Shown one piece after another: positions 42,230 through 50,018 of a DNA stretch of 64,000 nt. Source of the DNA: Variovorax gracilis (lineage in GTDB: Bacteria; Pseudomonadota; Gammaproteobacteria; Burkholderiales; Burkholderiaceae_C). The position numbers and the translations under genes are program-made. Each line of letters begins with the position of its first letter. Within the stretch, counting starts at the first letter, position 1. The stretch lies in the NCBI RefSeq assembly GCF_030317115.1, contig NZ_JASZYF010000001.1, positions 992,001 to 1,056,000 of the forward strand, written 5' to 3'. A model generated the notes under the pieces. The model was not told where the DNA came from. It made no database searches and saw only the letters and a program-made list of their open reading frames with translations.

Positions 42230-43215
42230 ACGCCAACGACACGCTCTGGAACGGCGCCGGCCGGCGCATCTACATGCAGGAAGTCGGCACGCGCGACGGC
42301 CTGCAGGTCGAAGAGGCCTTTGTTCCCACGGAAGACAAGATCGCGCTCGTCAACGCGCTGTCGCAAGCCGGCATGGCGAAGGTCGAGGTGACGGCCTTCG
42401 TGTCGCCGAAGGCCATCCCGGCATTGCGCGATGCAGAGATCGTGCTGCGCGAGATCGAGCGCCGGCCCGGCGTGGTCTACAGCGCGCTGGTGCCCAACGT
42501 CCGCGGCGCCGAGCGCGCCATCGACGCGAACGCCGACGAACTCAACCTCGTGATGTCGGCGAGCGAGAGCCACAACCTTGCCAACCTGCGGATGACCCGC
42601 GAGCAGTCTTTCGCCGCGCTGTCGGACGTCAACGCCCTGGCGCGGCAGGCGAAGGTGCCGGTCAACGTCTCGCTTTCGTGCGTCTTCGGTTGCCCGATGG
42701 AAGGCGACGTGCCCGTGGCCACCGTGCTCGACTGGTGCACCCGCTTCGTCGAAGGCCTGGGCGCCCGCGGCGTCACGCTGTGCGACACGACGGGCATGGC
42801 CTATCCCGGCCAGGTCGCGGCGCTTACCGCGGCCTTCCGCGAGCGTTGGCCGGCCACGGAGCTCACGCTCCACTTCCACAACACACGCGGCATGGGCCTG
42901 GCGAATGTGCTGGCGGCCATCGGCGCCGGAGCCGACCGCTTCGACGCATCGCTCGGCGGCATCGGTGGCTGTCCTTACGCGCCCGGTGCGACCGGCAATG
43001 TATGCAGCGAGGAAATCGTTCATGCGCTCGAACTGATGGGTTACCGCACCGGTGTCGATCTCGCATTGCTGATCGAAGCCTCGCGGCACCTGCCGGCACT
43101 GATCGGCCACGACATTCCGAGCCAGATCGTCAAGGCAGGCCGCCGTCTCGACCTGCATCCGGTACCTGCCGATTTCGCCGCCATCCGTGAACGCGCCCTG
43201 GCGCGTGCCATCTGA
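42226..43215 (+). CDS. Hydroxymethylglutaryl-CoA lyase family enzyme
   Basis: 329-residue TIM-barrel lyase of the HMGL-like group. Metal/catalytic residues appear in QEVGTRDGLQ (R23, D24), the LHFHNTRGMGLANV strand (metal His) and the mobile loop GGIGGCPYAPGATGN with Cys249, the counterpart of the catalytic Cys in HMG-CoA lyase. Normal length. It would cleave a 3-hydroxy-acyl-CoA to acetyl-CoA (or analogue) and a keto acid. Translationally coupled to the CoA-transferase, followed 23 bases later by the Bug receptor. The exact substrate is not fixed by sequence. Confidence 0.92.
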   Translation: MNANDTLWNGAGRRIYMQEVGTRDGLQVEEAFVPTEDKIALVNALSQAGMAKVEVTAFVSPKAIPALRDAEIVLREIERRPGVVYSALVPNVRGAERAIDANADELNLVMSASESHNLANLRMTREQSFAALSDVNALARQAKVPVNVSLSCVFGCPMEGDVPVATVLDWCTRFVEGLGARGVTLCDTTGMAYPGQVAALTAAFRERWPATELTLHFHNTRGMGLANVLAAIGAGADRFDASLGGIGGCPYAPGATGNVCSEEIVHALELMGYRTGVDLALLIEASRHLPALIGHDIPSQIVKAGRRLDLHPVPADFAAIRERALARAI

Positions 43216-43238
43216 AGTTTCAAACACGAGAGACAACC

Positions 43239-44249
43239 ATGACATTGCACCAGACCCTCTTCGCATCACCGTTCACTCGCCGCGCGGCAGCTGTGCTCAT
43301 CTCGGCCTCCGGCATCGCCGGGATGGGACTGGCCATGGCCGAGGACGGCCCGTACCCCAGCCGCCCCATCACGATGATCGTCCCTACCGCGCCCGGAGGC
43401 ACGACCGACATTTCGGCCCGCATGCTGGCCGATCCACTCGGCAAGGCGCTCGGCCAATCGGTCATCGTCGACAACAAGGGCGGGGGCAACGGCGCGATCG
43501 CCGCCATCGCGGTGAAACGCGCCGACCCGAGCGGCTACACGCTCCTGATGCAGTACTCGGGCTACCACGTCATCACCCCGCATGTGAGTCAGCAGAAGCC
43601 GCAATGGTCCGCCGAGGACTTTCGTCCCGTCGCCAACGTGCTGAGCGCGCCCCAGGTCATCGTGGTGCGCGAGGGCGTGCCCGCGAAAAACCTCGCCGAG
43701 CTGATCGCCTATGCCAAGGCCAACCCGGGCAAACTGACCTACGCCTCGTCCGGCAACGGCTCGCTCCAGCATGTGACGGGCGCCATGCTCGAGCAGCAGG
43801 CCGGCATCCAGCTCACGCACGTGCCTTACAAAGGGACGGGCCCGGCACTGCAAGACCTGCTCGGCGGCCAGGTCGACATGACCTTCGGTACGCCGCCGCC
43901 CTTCATGCAGCACATCCAGGCAGGCAAGCTGCGTGCGCTGGCAGTCACCGGCAAGACGCGCCTGTCGTCACTGCCCAACGTGCCGACCGCCGCCGAGGCC
44001 GGCATGCCCAAGCTCGACGCCACCTCGTGGTTCGCACTGTTCGCGCCGGCCAAGACGCCGCAGGCCGTGGTCGATCGCCTGAGCAGCGAGATCGCCAAGA
44101 TCACTGCGACGCAGGCCTTCCAGCAGAAGGCCGCTGAACAGGGCGCCACGGCCGACTACATGGACCCCAAGAAGCTCGGCGACTACAGCAAGGCCGAACT
44201 GGCGCGCTGGGGCGATGTGGTCAAGGCGGCTCGAATCCAGGCGGAGTAA
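43239..44249 (+). CDS. Bug-family periplasmic solute-binding protein
   Basis: 336 residues. Signal peptide about 1-30 (LISASGIAGMGLAMAEDGP). Bug signatures YPSRPITMIVPTAPGGTTDISAR, VIVDNKGGGNGAIAA, VPYKGTGPALQDLLGGQVDM and LPNVPTAAEAG. As a solitary receptor it probably binds a carboxylate and delivers it to a shared TctAB transporter or a signalling protein. Its position after CoA-transferase and lyase suggests that the ligand is their substrate. A terminator hairpin follows. Confidence 0.94.
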   Translation: MTLHQTLFASPFTRRAAAVLISASGIAGMGLAMAEDGPYPSRPITMIVPTAPGGTTDISARMLADPLGKALGQSVIVDNKGGGNGAIAAIAVKRADPSGYTLLMQYSGYHVITPHVSQQKPQWSAEDFRPVANVLSAPQVIVVREGVPAKNLAELIAYAKANPGKLTYASSGNGSLQHVTGAMLEQQAGIQLTHVPYKGTGPALQDLLGGQVDMTFGTPPPFMQHIQAGKLRALAVTGKTRLSSLPNVPTAAEAGMPKLDATSWFALFAPAKTPQAVVDRLSSEIAKITATQAFQQKAAEQGATADYMDPKKLGDYSKAELARWGDVVKAARIQAE

Positions 44250-44265
44250 GCGACGACTGAAGGAG

Positions 44266-44296
44266 AGAACGGGGAACCCATGGCTTCCCGTTCTTG
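44266..44296 (+). terminator. Terminator after the Bug receptor gene
   Basis: AGAACGGG (44266-44273) pairs with CCCGTTCT (44287-44294), extendable by two further base pairs with one bulge, followed by TTG. It lies 17 bases downstream of the stop and ends the CoA-transferase/lyase/Bug operon. A TAGAAT box at 44378-44383 might be the -10 of the following stressosome operon, but no matching -35 is seen. Confidence 0.6.
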
Positions 44297-44456
44297 CCGC
44301 GTCAGCCCTGAGCCCGACACCTTGTAGGCCAACGCCGCGGCAACTCACTCGAGCCACGGCGGACGGCACCCGGCCCATAGAATTGCCCGCGCCTTGCGCC
44401 TGCCCGGATTTCCCGAGGCAGGCGTCGTTGCCCCTCAAGCCCGGGAAGTCAACAAC

Positions 44457-45302
44457 ATGAAGAGTGAACTCCAAGCCATCCTGTCTGCCTTGCAGGACAA
44501 CGAAGGCAGAGTCGTCGAGGTCTGGCTCGACGAACTCGGGGCCATCGAGCCGGCCGCACGCCGGGCCATCCAGCCGGACGCGGAGGAACTGCTCCGGCTG
44601 CTGCGCGAGGCCTTGGCGGCGGATGCCGACCCGAGCGCCATGGAAGCCCCGGCATGGGCCGGCACCCGTCAGGTCCTGGAGGCCCTGTCGCGCTCGCGCG
44701 CCGCACGGGGCCAGTCGGCGGGCGACACCAGCCTCTTCGTCCTCGCCCTCAAGAAGCCGCTGTTCGATGGGCTGCAACGCAAGCTGGCCTCCGAACCCGC
44801 TGCCCTGATGCCGGCCCTGTGGGCAGCAACGACGCTGGTCGACAAGCTCGCCCAACGCACGGTGGCCACCTTCCAGCAGGCGCGCGAGAACATCATCAAG
44901 CGCCAGCAGGAGGAGTTGCTCGAACTTTCCACGCCGGTCATCAAGCTCTGGGAAGGCGTTCTGGCCGTGCCCATGATCGGCATCCTGGACAGCAACCGGA
45001 CGCAGATCGTCATGGAAACCCTGCTCCAGAAGATCGTGGAGACCGAGTCCGAGCTCGCGATCATCGACATCACCGGCGTGCCCACCGTCGACACGCTGGT
45101 CGCGCAACACCTGCTCAAGACAGTCAGCGCGATCCGCCTGATGGGTGCCGACTGCATCATCAGCGGCATCCGCCCCCAGATTGCACAGACCATCGTCCAT
45201 CTGGGGATCGATCTTCAGGGCATCAGCACCAAGGCCACGCTCGCCGATGCACTGGGGCTCGCGTTCCAGAAGACCGGCTGGCGCATCACGCACAACGACT
45301 GA
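44457..45302 (+). CDS. rsbR: RsbR-like stressosome scaffold protein
   Basis: 281 residues. N-terminal helical RsbRD-type sensor domain (about 1-150) and C-terminal STAS domain (about 155-275) with LSTPVIKLWEGVLAVPMIGILDSNR, DITGVPTVDT and SGIRPQIAQTIVHLGIDL, very close to Bacillus RsbR. The Thr residues in the DITG and IAQT motifs are the expected RsbT phosphorylation region. With RsbS it would build a large cytoplasmic sensory shell. The start is the ATG at 44457; the upstream in-frame ATG at 44394 adds an unrelated segment. First gene of a closely packed operon reaching at least to 49997. Confidence 0.93.
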   Translation: MKSELQAILSALQDNEGRVVEVWLDELGAIEPAARRAIQPDAEELLRLLREALAADADPSAMEAPAWAGTRQVLEALSRSRAARGQSAGDTSLFVLALKKPLFDGLQRKLASEPAALMPALWAATTLVDKLAQRTVATFQQARENIIKRQQEELLELSTPVIKLWEGVLAVPMIGILDSNRTQIVMETLLQKIVETESELAIIDITGVPTVDTLVAQHLLKTVSAIRLMGADCIISGIRPQIAQTIVHLGIDLQGISTKATLADALGLAFQKTGWRITHND

Positions 45303-45309
45303 AGCCGCC

Positions 45310-45684
45310 ATGGAACGCATTCCAATCCTGCGCATGGGCGATACCCTGCTGGTCACCATCCAGGTGGACATGCAGGACCAGACGGCCCTCGCGTTGCAGG
45401 ACGACCTGGCCGACAAGATCGCCAAGACCGGCGCGAGCGGCGTCTTGATCGACATCACCGCGCTGGAGATCGTCGACTCCTTCGTCGGGCGCATGCTCAC
45501 CGGCATATCGAGCATCGCACGCATCCTTTCGGCAACGACAGTCGTCGTCGGCATGCAGCCGGCCGTTGCCATCACCCTGATCGAACTCGGCTTGTCTCTC
45601 GAAGGCGTCAGGACCGCGCTCAATGTCGAGCGCGGCATGGAGCTCCTGCGCAAGACGCGCCAGGAGAGCCATCTTGGAAACTGA
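45310..45684 (+). CDS. rsbS: RsbS-like STAS antagonist
   Basis: 124-residue single STAS domain. The phospho-acceptor region LIDITALEIVDSFVGRML places Ser57 at the position phosphorylated by RsbT in Bacillus RsbS. No other domain is present. It would sequester RsbT in the unstressed stressosome. It begins 7 bases after rsbR and its end overlaps rsbT by 11 bases, so the stoichiometry is probably set by coupled translation. Confidence 0.93.
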   Translation: MERIPILRMGDTLLVTIQVDMQDQTALALQDDLADKIAKTGASGVLIDITALEIVDSFVGRMLTGISSIARILSATTVVVGMQPAVAITLIELGLSLEGVRTALNVERGMELLRKTRQESHLGN

Positions 45685-46078
45685 ACGCTCTGGCGAACTG
45701 CCGGTGCTGTCCGAACAGAACATCGTGGCCAGCCGCCAGCTGGTGCGTGCCCTTTGCCAGCGGCTGAAGTTTTCCCTGGTCGACCAGACCAAGATGATCA
45801 CCGCCGCCAGCGAGCTGTCGCGCAACACCTTGATCCACGGCGGCGGTGGACGCATGCGCTGGGAACTGGTCGACCGCGAAGGCAAGCAGGGCCTGCAGTT
45901 GCATTTCGAGGACGAGGGACCGGGCATCGCGGACGTGAAGCTGGCCATGACGGATGGCTGGACGAGCGGAAGCGGCATGGGCCTGGGCTTGCCCGGAAGC
46001 AAGCGCCTGGTGAGCGATTTCGAGATCGACTCCGCGCCCGGCCGGGGCACTCGTGTGAGCATCACCAAGTGGAAGTGA
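45674..46078 (+). CDS. rsbT: RsbT-like serine/threonine kinase
   Basis: 134 residues from a TTG at 45674 (CAGGAGAG upstream), the usual RsbT length. The longer frame from 45623 reads through rsbS. GHKL ATPase fold: N-box SELSRNTLIHGGGG (N51), G1 box FEDEGPGIAD and G2 loop SGSGMGLGLPGSKRL. Upon stress it phosphorylates RsbR/RsbS, is released, and in Bacillus activates a phosphatase. In Gram-negatives its output partner differs; here the downstream fusion phosphatase and kinases are candidates. The stop overlaps the next start (GTGA). Confidence 0.93.
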   Translation: METERSGELPVLSEQNIVASRQLVRALCQRLKFSLVDQTKMITAASELSRNTLIHGGGGRMRWELVDREGKQGLQLHFEDEGPGIADVKLAMTDGWTSGSGMGLGLPGSKRLVSDFEIDSAPGRGTRVSITKWK

Positions 46079-47094
46079 TTCGGGGCTGGACCCACTTCTC
46101 CTTTCCCATGGGCGACGCCAGCTGCGTCGGGGAGGCGCGACGGCACGCCGCCCAGGAGGCCGCGCAGCTGGGCTTTGGCGACACAGAGGCTGGACGCCTG
46201 GCGCTGGTGGTCACAGAACTCGGTACCAACCTGCTGCGCCATGCGCGCCAGGGCCAACTGCTGATCGCAGCCCGGCCCGATCACGCGGACATCGAGGTGC
46301 TGGCGATCGACGAGGGCCCGGGCATCCAGGACGTGACACGGGCCATGGAGGACGGCTTCACGACGGGCAACTCCCCCGGCACCGGCCTGGGCGCAATCAA
46401 GCGGCTGGCCAGCCACTTCGACATCCACAGCGCGGTGCCGCACGGCACGGTGTGCCTCGCGCGGGTGCGCAAGCACGCCGCGACAGGCACCGAGCAAGCC
46501 GCCGACCAGCGTGCCTTCGAGGTTGGCGCCGTCTGCGTGCCGCTGCAAGGCGAGACGGCATGCGGCGACGCCTGGGGCGCAGCCTTCGACGCCGCCGGTC
46601 TGACGGCGCTGGTCGCGGACGGCCTGGGGCACGGCCCGGAGGCCGCCAAGCCTTCGCAACTCGCGGTCGCCACCTTCCTGGAAGCGCCGCGGCGCGACCT
46701 TCGAGGCATCGTCGAGCAGGTCCACCTCGACCTCAAGACGACCCGGGGCGCGGCAGTGTGCCTGGTCCGGCTTTCCGGCGACGATGAGACGCTGCGATGC
46801 GCGGGCGCCGGCAATGTGGCGGTGCGGGTGGTGTCCGGCGTCTACGACCGCTCGATGGTGACCCAGCATGGCACCGCCGGCGTGCAGATACGAAAGCCCG
46901 ACGAAACCTCCATGGTGCTGCCGCTCCACGCGCTCGTCGTCGTGCACAGCGACGGCATCGCGTCGCGGTGGGATACTCAACACATCCTGCCGGTCCTCGG
47001 GCGAGACCCGGCCCTGGTGGCGGCCATCCTGATGCGCCACCATTCCAGAAAGCGCGACGACGCCACCATCGTGGTGGTCCGTCGGAGGAACTAG
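46075..47094 (+). CDS. GHKL ATPase-SpoIIE/PP2C phosphatase fusion (RsbX-like)
   Basis: 339 residues, GTG start overlapping the rsbT stop (GTG at 46069 is an alternative). Residues about 1-135 form a second RsbT/RsbW-like ATPase (VVTELGTNLLRHA with N52; DEGPGIQD; GNSPGTGLGAIKRLA). Residues about 145-335 form a SpoIIE-type PP2C phosphatase with metal aspartates D165 (CGDAW) and D182 (VADGLGHG), VVHSDGIASRW and a final DDATIVVV. In Bacillus, RsbX resets the stressosome by dephosphorylating RsbR/RsbS. Here one chain carries a kinase fold and a phosphatase. Whether both are active is unknown. Confidence 0.9.
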   Translation: MIRGWTHFSFPMGDASCVGEARRHAAQEAAQLGFGDTEAGRLALVVTELGTNLLRHARQGQLLIAARPDHADIEVLAIDEGPGIQDVTRAMEDGFTTGNSPGTGLGAIKRLASHFDIHSAVPHGTVCLARVRKHAATGTEQAADQRAFEVGAVCVPLQGETACGDAWGAAFDAAGLTALVADGLGHGPEAAKPSQLAVATFLEAPRRDLRGIVEQVHLDLKTTRGAAVCLVRLSGDDETLRCAGAGNVAVRVVSGVYDRSMVTQHGTAGVQIRKPDETSMVLPLHALVVVHSDGIASRWDTQHILPVLGRDPALVAAILMRHHSRKRDDATIVVVRRRN

Positions 47095-47096
47095 GG

Positions 47097-47987
47097 ATGT
47101 CGACCACAGATTCAGAGCAGTCCAGCATCGAGGCGGCCGCCCTGGCGGCAAGCCAGCAAGAGGTCGAAGCCCTGCGAGCCGAGCTCGAGGAAACCAACCG
47201 GGGTGTGGTGGCGCTCTACGCCGAACTCGACGCGCAGGCCGAACAGCTCAAGCGGGCGACCGAGCTCAAGAGCCGCTTCCTCGCCTACATGAGCCACGAG
47301 TTCCGAACGCCCATCAGTGCCATCCGGAGCATTGCACGCCTTCTCGTGGACCGGATCGATGGCCCCCTTACACCGGAGCAGGAAAAGCAGGTTTCCTTCA
47401 TCCAGTCGACGGCCACCGAGTTCTCCGAGATGGTCGACGACCTGCTGGACCTCGCCAAGATCGAGGCCGGCCGGGTCGAGATCTCGCCGGCCTGGTTCGA
47501 GATGGTCGATCTCTTTTCGGCGCTGCGCGGCATGTTCAAGCCGGTGCTGACGAACCCCGACATGTCGCTGGTGTTCGAAGAGCCGGAGGGCTTGCCCAAG
47601 CTCTACACCGACGATCGGAAGCTGTCCCAGATCCTGCGCAACTTCATCTCCAACGCCCTCAAGTTCACGACCCATGGGGAAGTCCGGGTCTCGGCAACGC
47701 ACGAGGGCGAGAACTTCATCAGGTTCTCCGTGAGCGACACCGGCATCGGCATCGATTCGAAGTACCACGGTGCCGTGTTCAATGACTTCTCCCAGATCGA
47801 TTCGCCGGTGCAGAAGCGCCTGCGGGGCACCGGCCTGGGCCTGTCCCTGAGCAAGCAACTGGCCATCCTGCTGGGCGGACGGGTGGAATTGGACAGCGAG
47901 TTGGGCAAGGGGTCGACGTTCTCGGTGATCGTTCCGGTCCAGCTGGAGATGTCTGCTCGGCCGCAGGGTGTTGGCGTCGCGGGGTGA
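47097..47987 (+). CDS. Soluble histidine kinase with coiled-coil N-terminus
   Basis: 296 residues without membrane segments. A long coiled coil (about 12-58; EVEALRAELEETNRGVVALYAELDAQAEQLK) leads into HisKA with H67 (YMSHEFRTPISAIRS) and HATPase_c with N-box RNFISNALKF, DTGIGID and GTGLGLSLSKQ. It has no sensor domain, so input must come from a partner, plausibly stressosome proteins. It begins 2 bases after the fusion gene's stop and precedes the hybrid kinase by 3 bases. Confidence 0.92.
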   Translation: MSTTDSEQSSIEAAALAASQQEVEALRAELEETNRGVVALYAELDAQAEQLKRATELKSRFLAYMSHEFRTPISAIRSIARLLVDRIDGPLTPEQEKQVSFIQSTATEFSEMVDDLLDLAKIEAGRVEISPAWFEMVDLFSALRGMFKPVLTNPDMSLVFEEPEGLPKLYTDDRKLSQILRNFISNALKFTTHGEVRVSATHEGENFIRFSVSDTGIGIDSKYHGAVFNDFSQIDSPVQKRLRGTGLGLSLSKQLAILLGGRVELDSELGKGSTFSVIVPVQLEMSARPQGVGVAG

Positions 47988-47990
47988 TTC

Positions 47991-49997
47991 GTGCCTGAAA
48001 GCGTCATCCAGACCACCATCGATCGCAGCCAGCATGTGGTGCTGGTGGTGGACGACAACCCGACGACACGCTACTCCACCGCGCGCTTCGTTCGTGCCGC
48101 CGGCTTCCTGACCGAAGAAGCCGCCACCGGCGCCGAGGCGGTGGCCAAATCCGTCCGAAGCGTCTCGGCGGTGGTTCTTGACGTCCACCTGCCCGACATG
48201 AACGGCTTCGAAGTCTGCCGGCTCATCCGTTCGGACGAACGCACATCGCTGCTGCCCATCATCCACCTGTCGGCCACGTACGTGGAAAACGAGGACAAGG
48301 TCGCGGGCCTGAACGCCGGCGCCGACGCGTACCTGGTCCACCCCGTGGAACCGGCGGTGCTCACCGCCACGCTGCAGGCGCTGATCCGCGCGCGCCTGGC
48401 GGAAGACAGCTTCCGGCGCAGCGACATCCGCTTCCGCGCGGTCTTCAGCCAGGCACTCAGCGGCATGGCGCTGTTCCAGGCCAACGGCGCGTTTGCGGAC
48501 GTGAACCCCGCCATGGCGCGGATGCTGGGCCGGCCGCCGGAAGAACTCCTGGGCCGGCCCATCAGCGACTTCGCTCCTTCCGAATGGACCGACTTCGTGA
48601 GCCATCGGACGATCACTGCGCTGGAGGAAGGCGCGTCCTGGCACGGCGAGTTCCCGCTCATGCGGCCGGACGGCGCCTGGGTCTACCTGCAATGGAGCAT
48701 CTCCGCCCACCTGGAGCCGGGGCTTCGCATCGGCATTGCGGTCGATGTGTCCGAACGGCAGGAGCTGGATCGCCGGCGGCAGGAGGTGCTGGAGCGCGAG
48801 CAGGCGGCCCGCACCACGGCCGAGCGGCACAGCCGTACCAAGGACGATTTCGTCGCTGTCCTGTCGCACGAGTTGCGCACGCCCCTGAATTCCATCTCCG
48901 GCTGGGTTCATATCCTCAAGAAGCGCGGCACCACACCGGAGATGCTGAAGGGCCTGGACGCCATCGACCGCAACGTCCACGCGCAGGCGCGCATCATTTC
49001 GGACATCCTGGACGTTTCGCGCATCAACTCCGGCAAGTTGCGCCTGGACCGGCAATGGACCGACCCGGCGGAAGTCGTGAACACCGCGATCGACGCGCTC
49101 CGCGATTCGACAACGACCAAGCAGCTCACGCTCGATATCCAATGCCCGGGCGATTCGCGCAAGGCATGGCTCGACCCGACACGCTTCCAGCAGATCGTCT
49201 GGAACCTGATGACCAATGCCATCAAGTTCTCGCGGGAAGGCGGCACCATCCAGGTCCTGCTCGCACGTGAAGGCGACGTGCTGAAGCTTTCGGTGCGCGA
49301 CTTCGGCAGAGGCATCCGGGCCGATTTCATCGAACACCTGTTCGATCGGTTCACGCAAAGCGACTCGCCGGACAGCCGCTTCCACGGCGGCCTCGGCCTC
49401 GGTCTGTCGATCGTCAAGCACCTGGCTGAACTGCACGGCGGCGGCGTGGTCGCGGCGAGCGAAGGAGAGGACAGGGGAGCTCTTTTCGTGGTCGAGCTGC
49501 ATGTAGCCCAGACCGACACCGAGACCGCGCCGCGCGCGTCGAATGACACCGTCGAGATCCCCTCGATCCACGAAAGCTCGCCGCTCAAGGACGTCGAGGT
49601 CCTGGTCGTCGAGGACAGCACCGATGCAAGCGAAATGCTGCACGTCGTGCTGGCGGACGCAGGTGCTCGCGTGCGACTGGCGATCGACTACGACAGCGCG
49701 CTGCAGGCCGCCGCACAAAGCTGGCCGGATGTGCTGGTCAGTGACATCGGACTGCCAGGGCGAGACGGCTACGAACTGATTCGCGAACTTCGCAGCACCG
49801 CCCGCGCCACGACGGGACGGCACCTGCTCGCCGTGGCCCTGACGGCCTTCTCGCGCAACCAGGACAGGGAGCGCGCCTTGGCCGCGGGCTTCGACGTGCA
49901 CCTGGGAAAGCCGCTGCAGCCGCACCGGCTGATCGCCGCCATCGTCGAACTCGCTGGACGCACGCCCGGCGACGCGGGAGACGGCAGCCCCGCGTGA
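47991..49997 (+). CDS. Receiver-PAS-histidine kinase-receiver hybrid protein
   Basis: 668 residues, GTG start. Receiver 1 about 15-130 (D64 in LDVHLPDMNG), PAS about 145-258, HisKA with H293 (LSHELRTPLNS), HATPase_c about 390-503 (IVWNLMTNAIKF, DFGRGI, GGLGLGLSI), receiver 2 about 535-655 (D585 in SDIGLPGRDG; Lys in LGKPLQ). Receiver 1 lacks the conserved Lys: the position reads LVHPVE with His117. No membrane segments. It would take phosphate from the preceding kinase and relay it. The final DNA-binding or cyclic-nucleotide output is not in this operon. Confidence 0.92.
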   Translation: MPESVIQTTIDRSQHVVLVVDDNPTTRYSTARFVRAAGFLTEEAATGAEAVAKSVRSVSAVVLDVHLPDMNGFEVCRLIRSDERTSLLPIIHLSATYVENEDKVAGLNAGADAYLVHPVEPAVLTATLQALIRARLAEDSFRRSDIRFRAVFSQALSGMALFQANGAFADVNPAMARMLGRPPEELLGRPISDFAPSEWTDFVSHRTITALEEGASWHGEFPLMRPDGAWVYLQWSISAHLEPGLRIGIAVDVSERQELDRRRQEVLEREQAARTTAERHSRTKDDFVAVLSHELRTPLNSISGWVHILKKRGTTPEMLKGLDAIDRNVHAQARIISDILDVSRINSGKLRLDRQWTDPAEVVNTAIDALRDSTTTKQLTLDIQCPGDSRKAWLDPTRFQQIVWNLMTNAIKFSREGGTIQVLLAREGDVLKLSVRDFGRGIRADFIEHLFDRFTQSDSPDSRFHGGLGLGLSIVKHLAELHGGGVVAASEGEDRGALFVVELHVAQTDTETAPRASNDTVEIPSIHESSPLKDVEVLVVEDSTDASEMLHVVLADAGARVRLAIDYDSALQAAAQSWPDVLVSDIGLPGRDGYELIRELRSTARATTGRHLLAVALTAFSRNQDRERALAAGFDVHLGKPLQPHRLIAAIVELAGRTPGDAGDGSPA

Positions 49998-50018
49998 CCC
50001 CTCACCACGGAGCCACAC

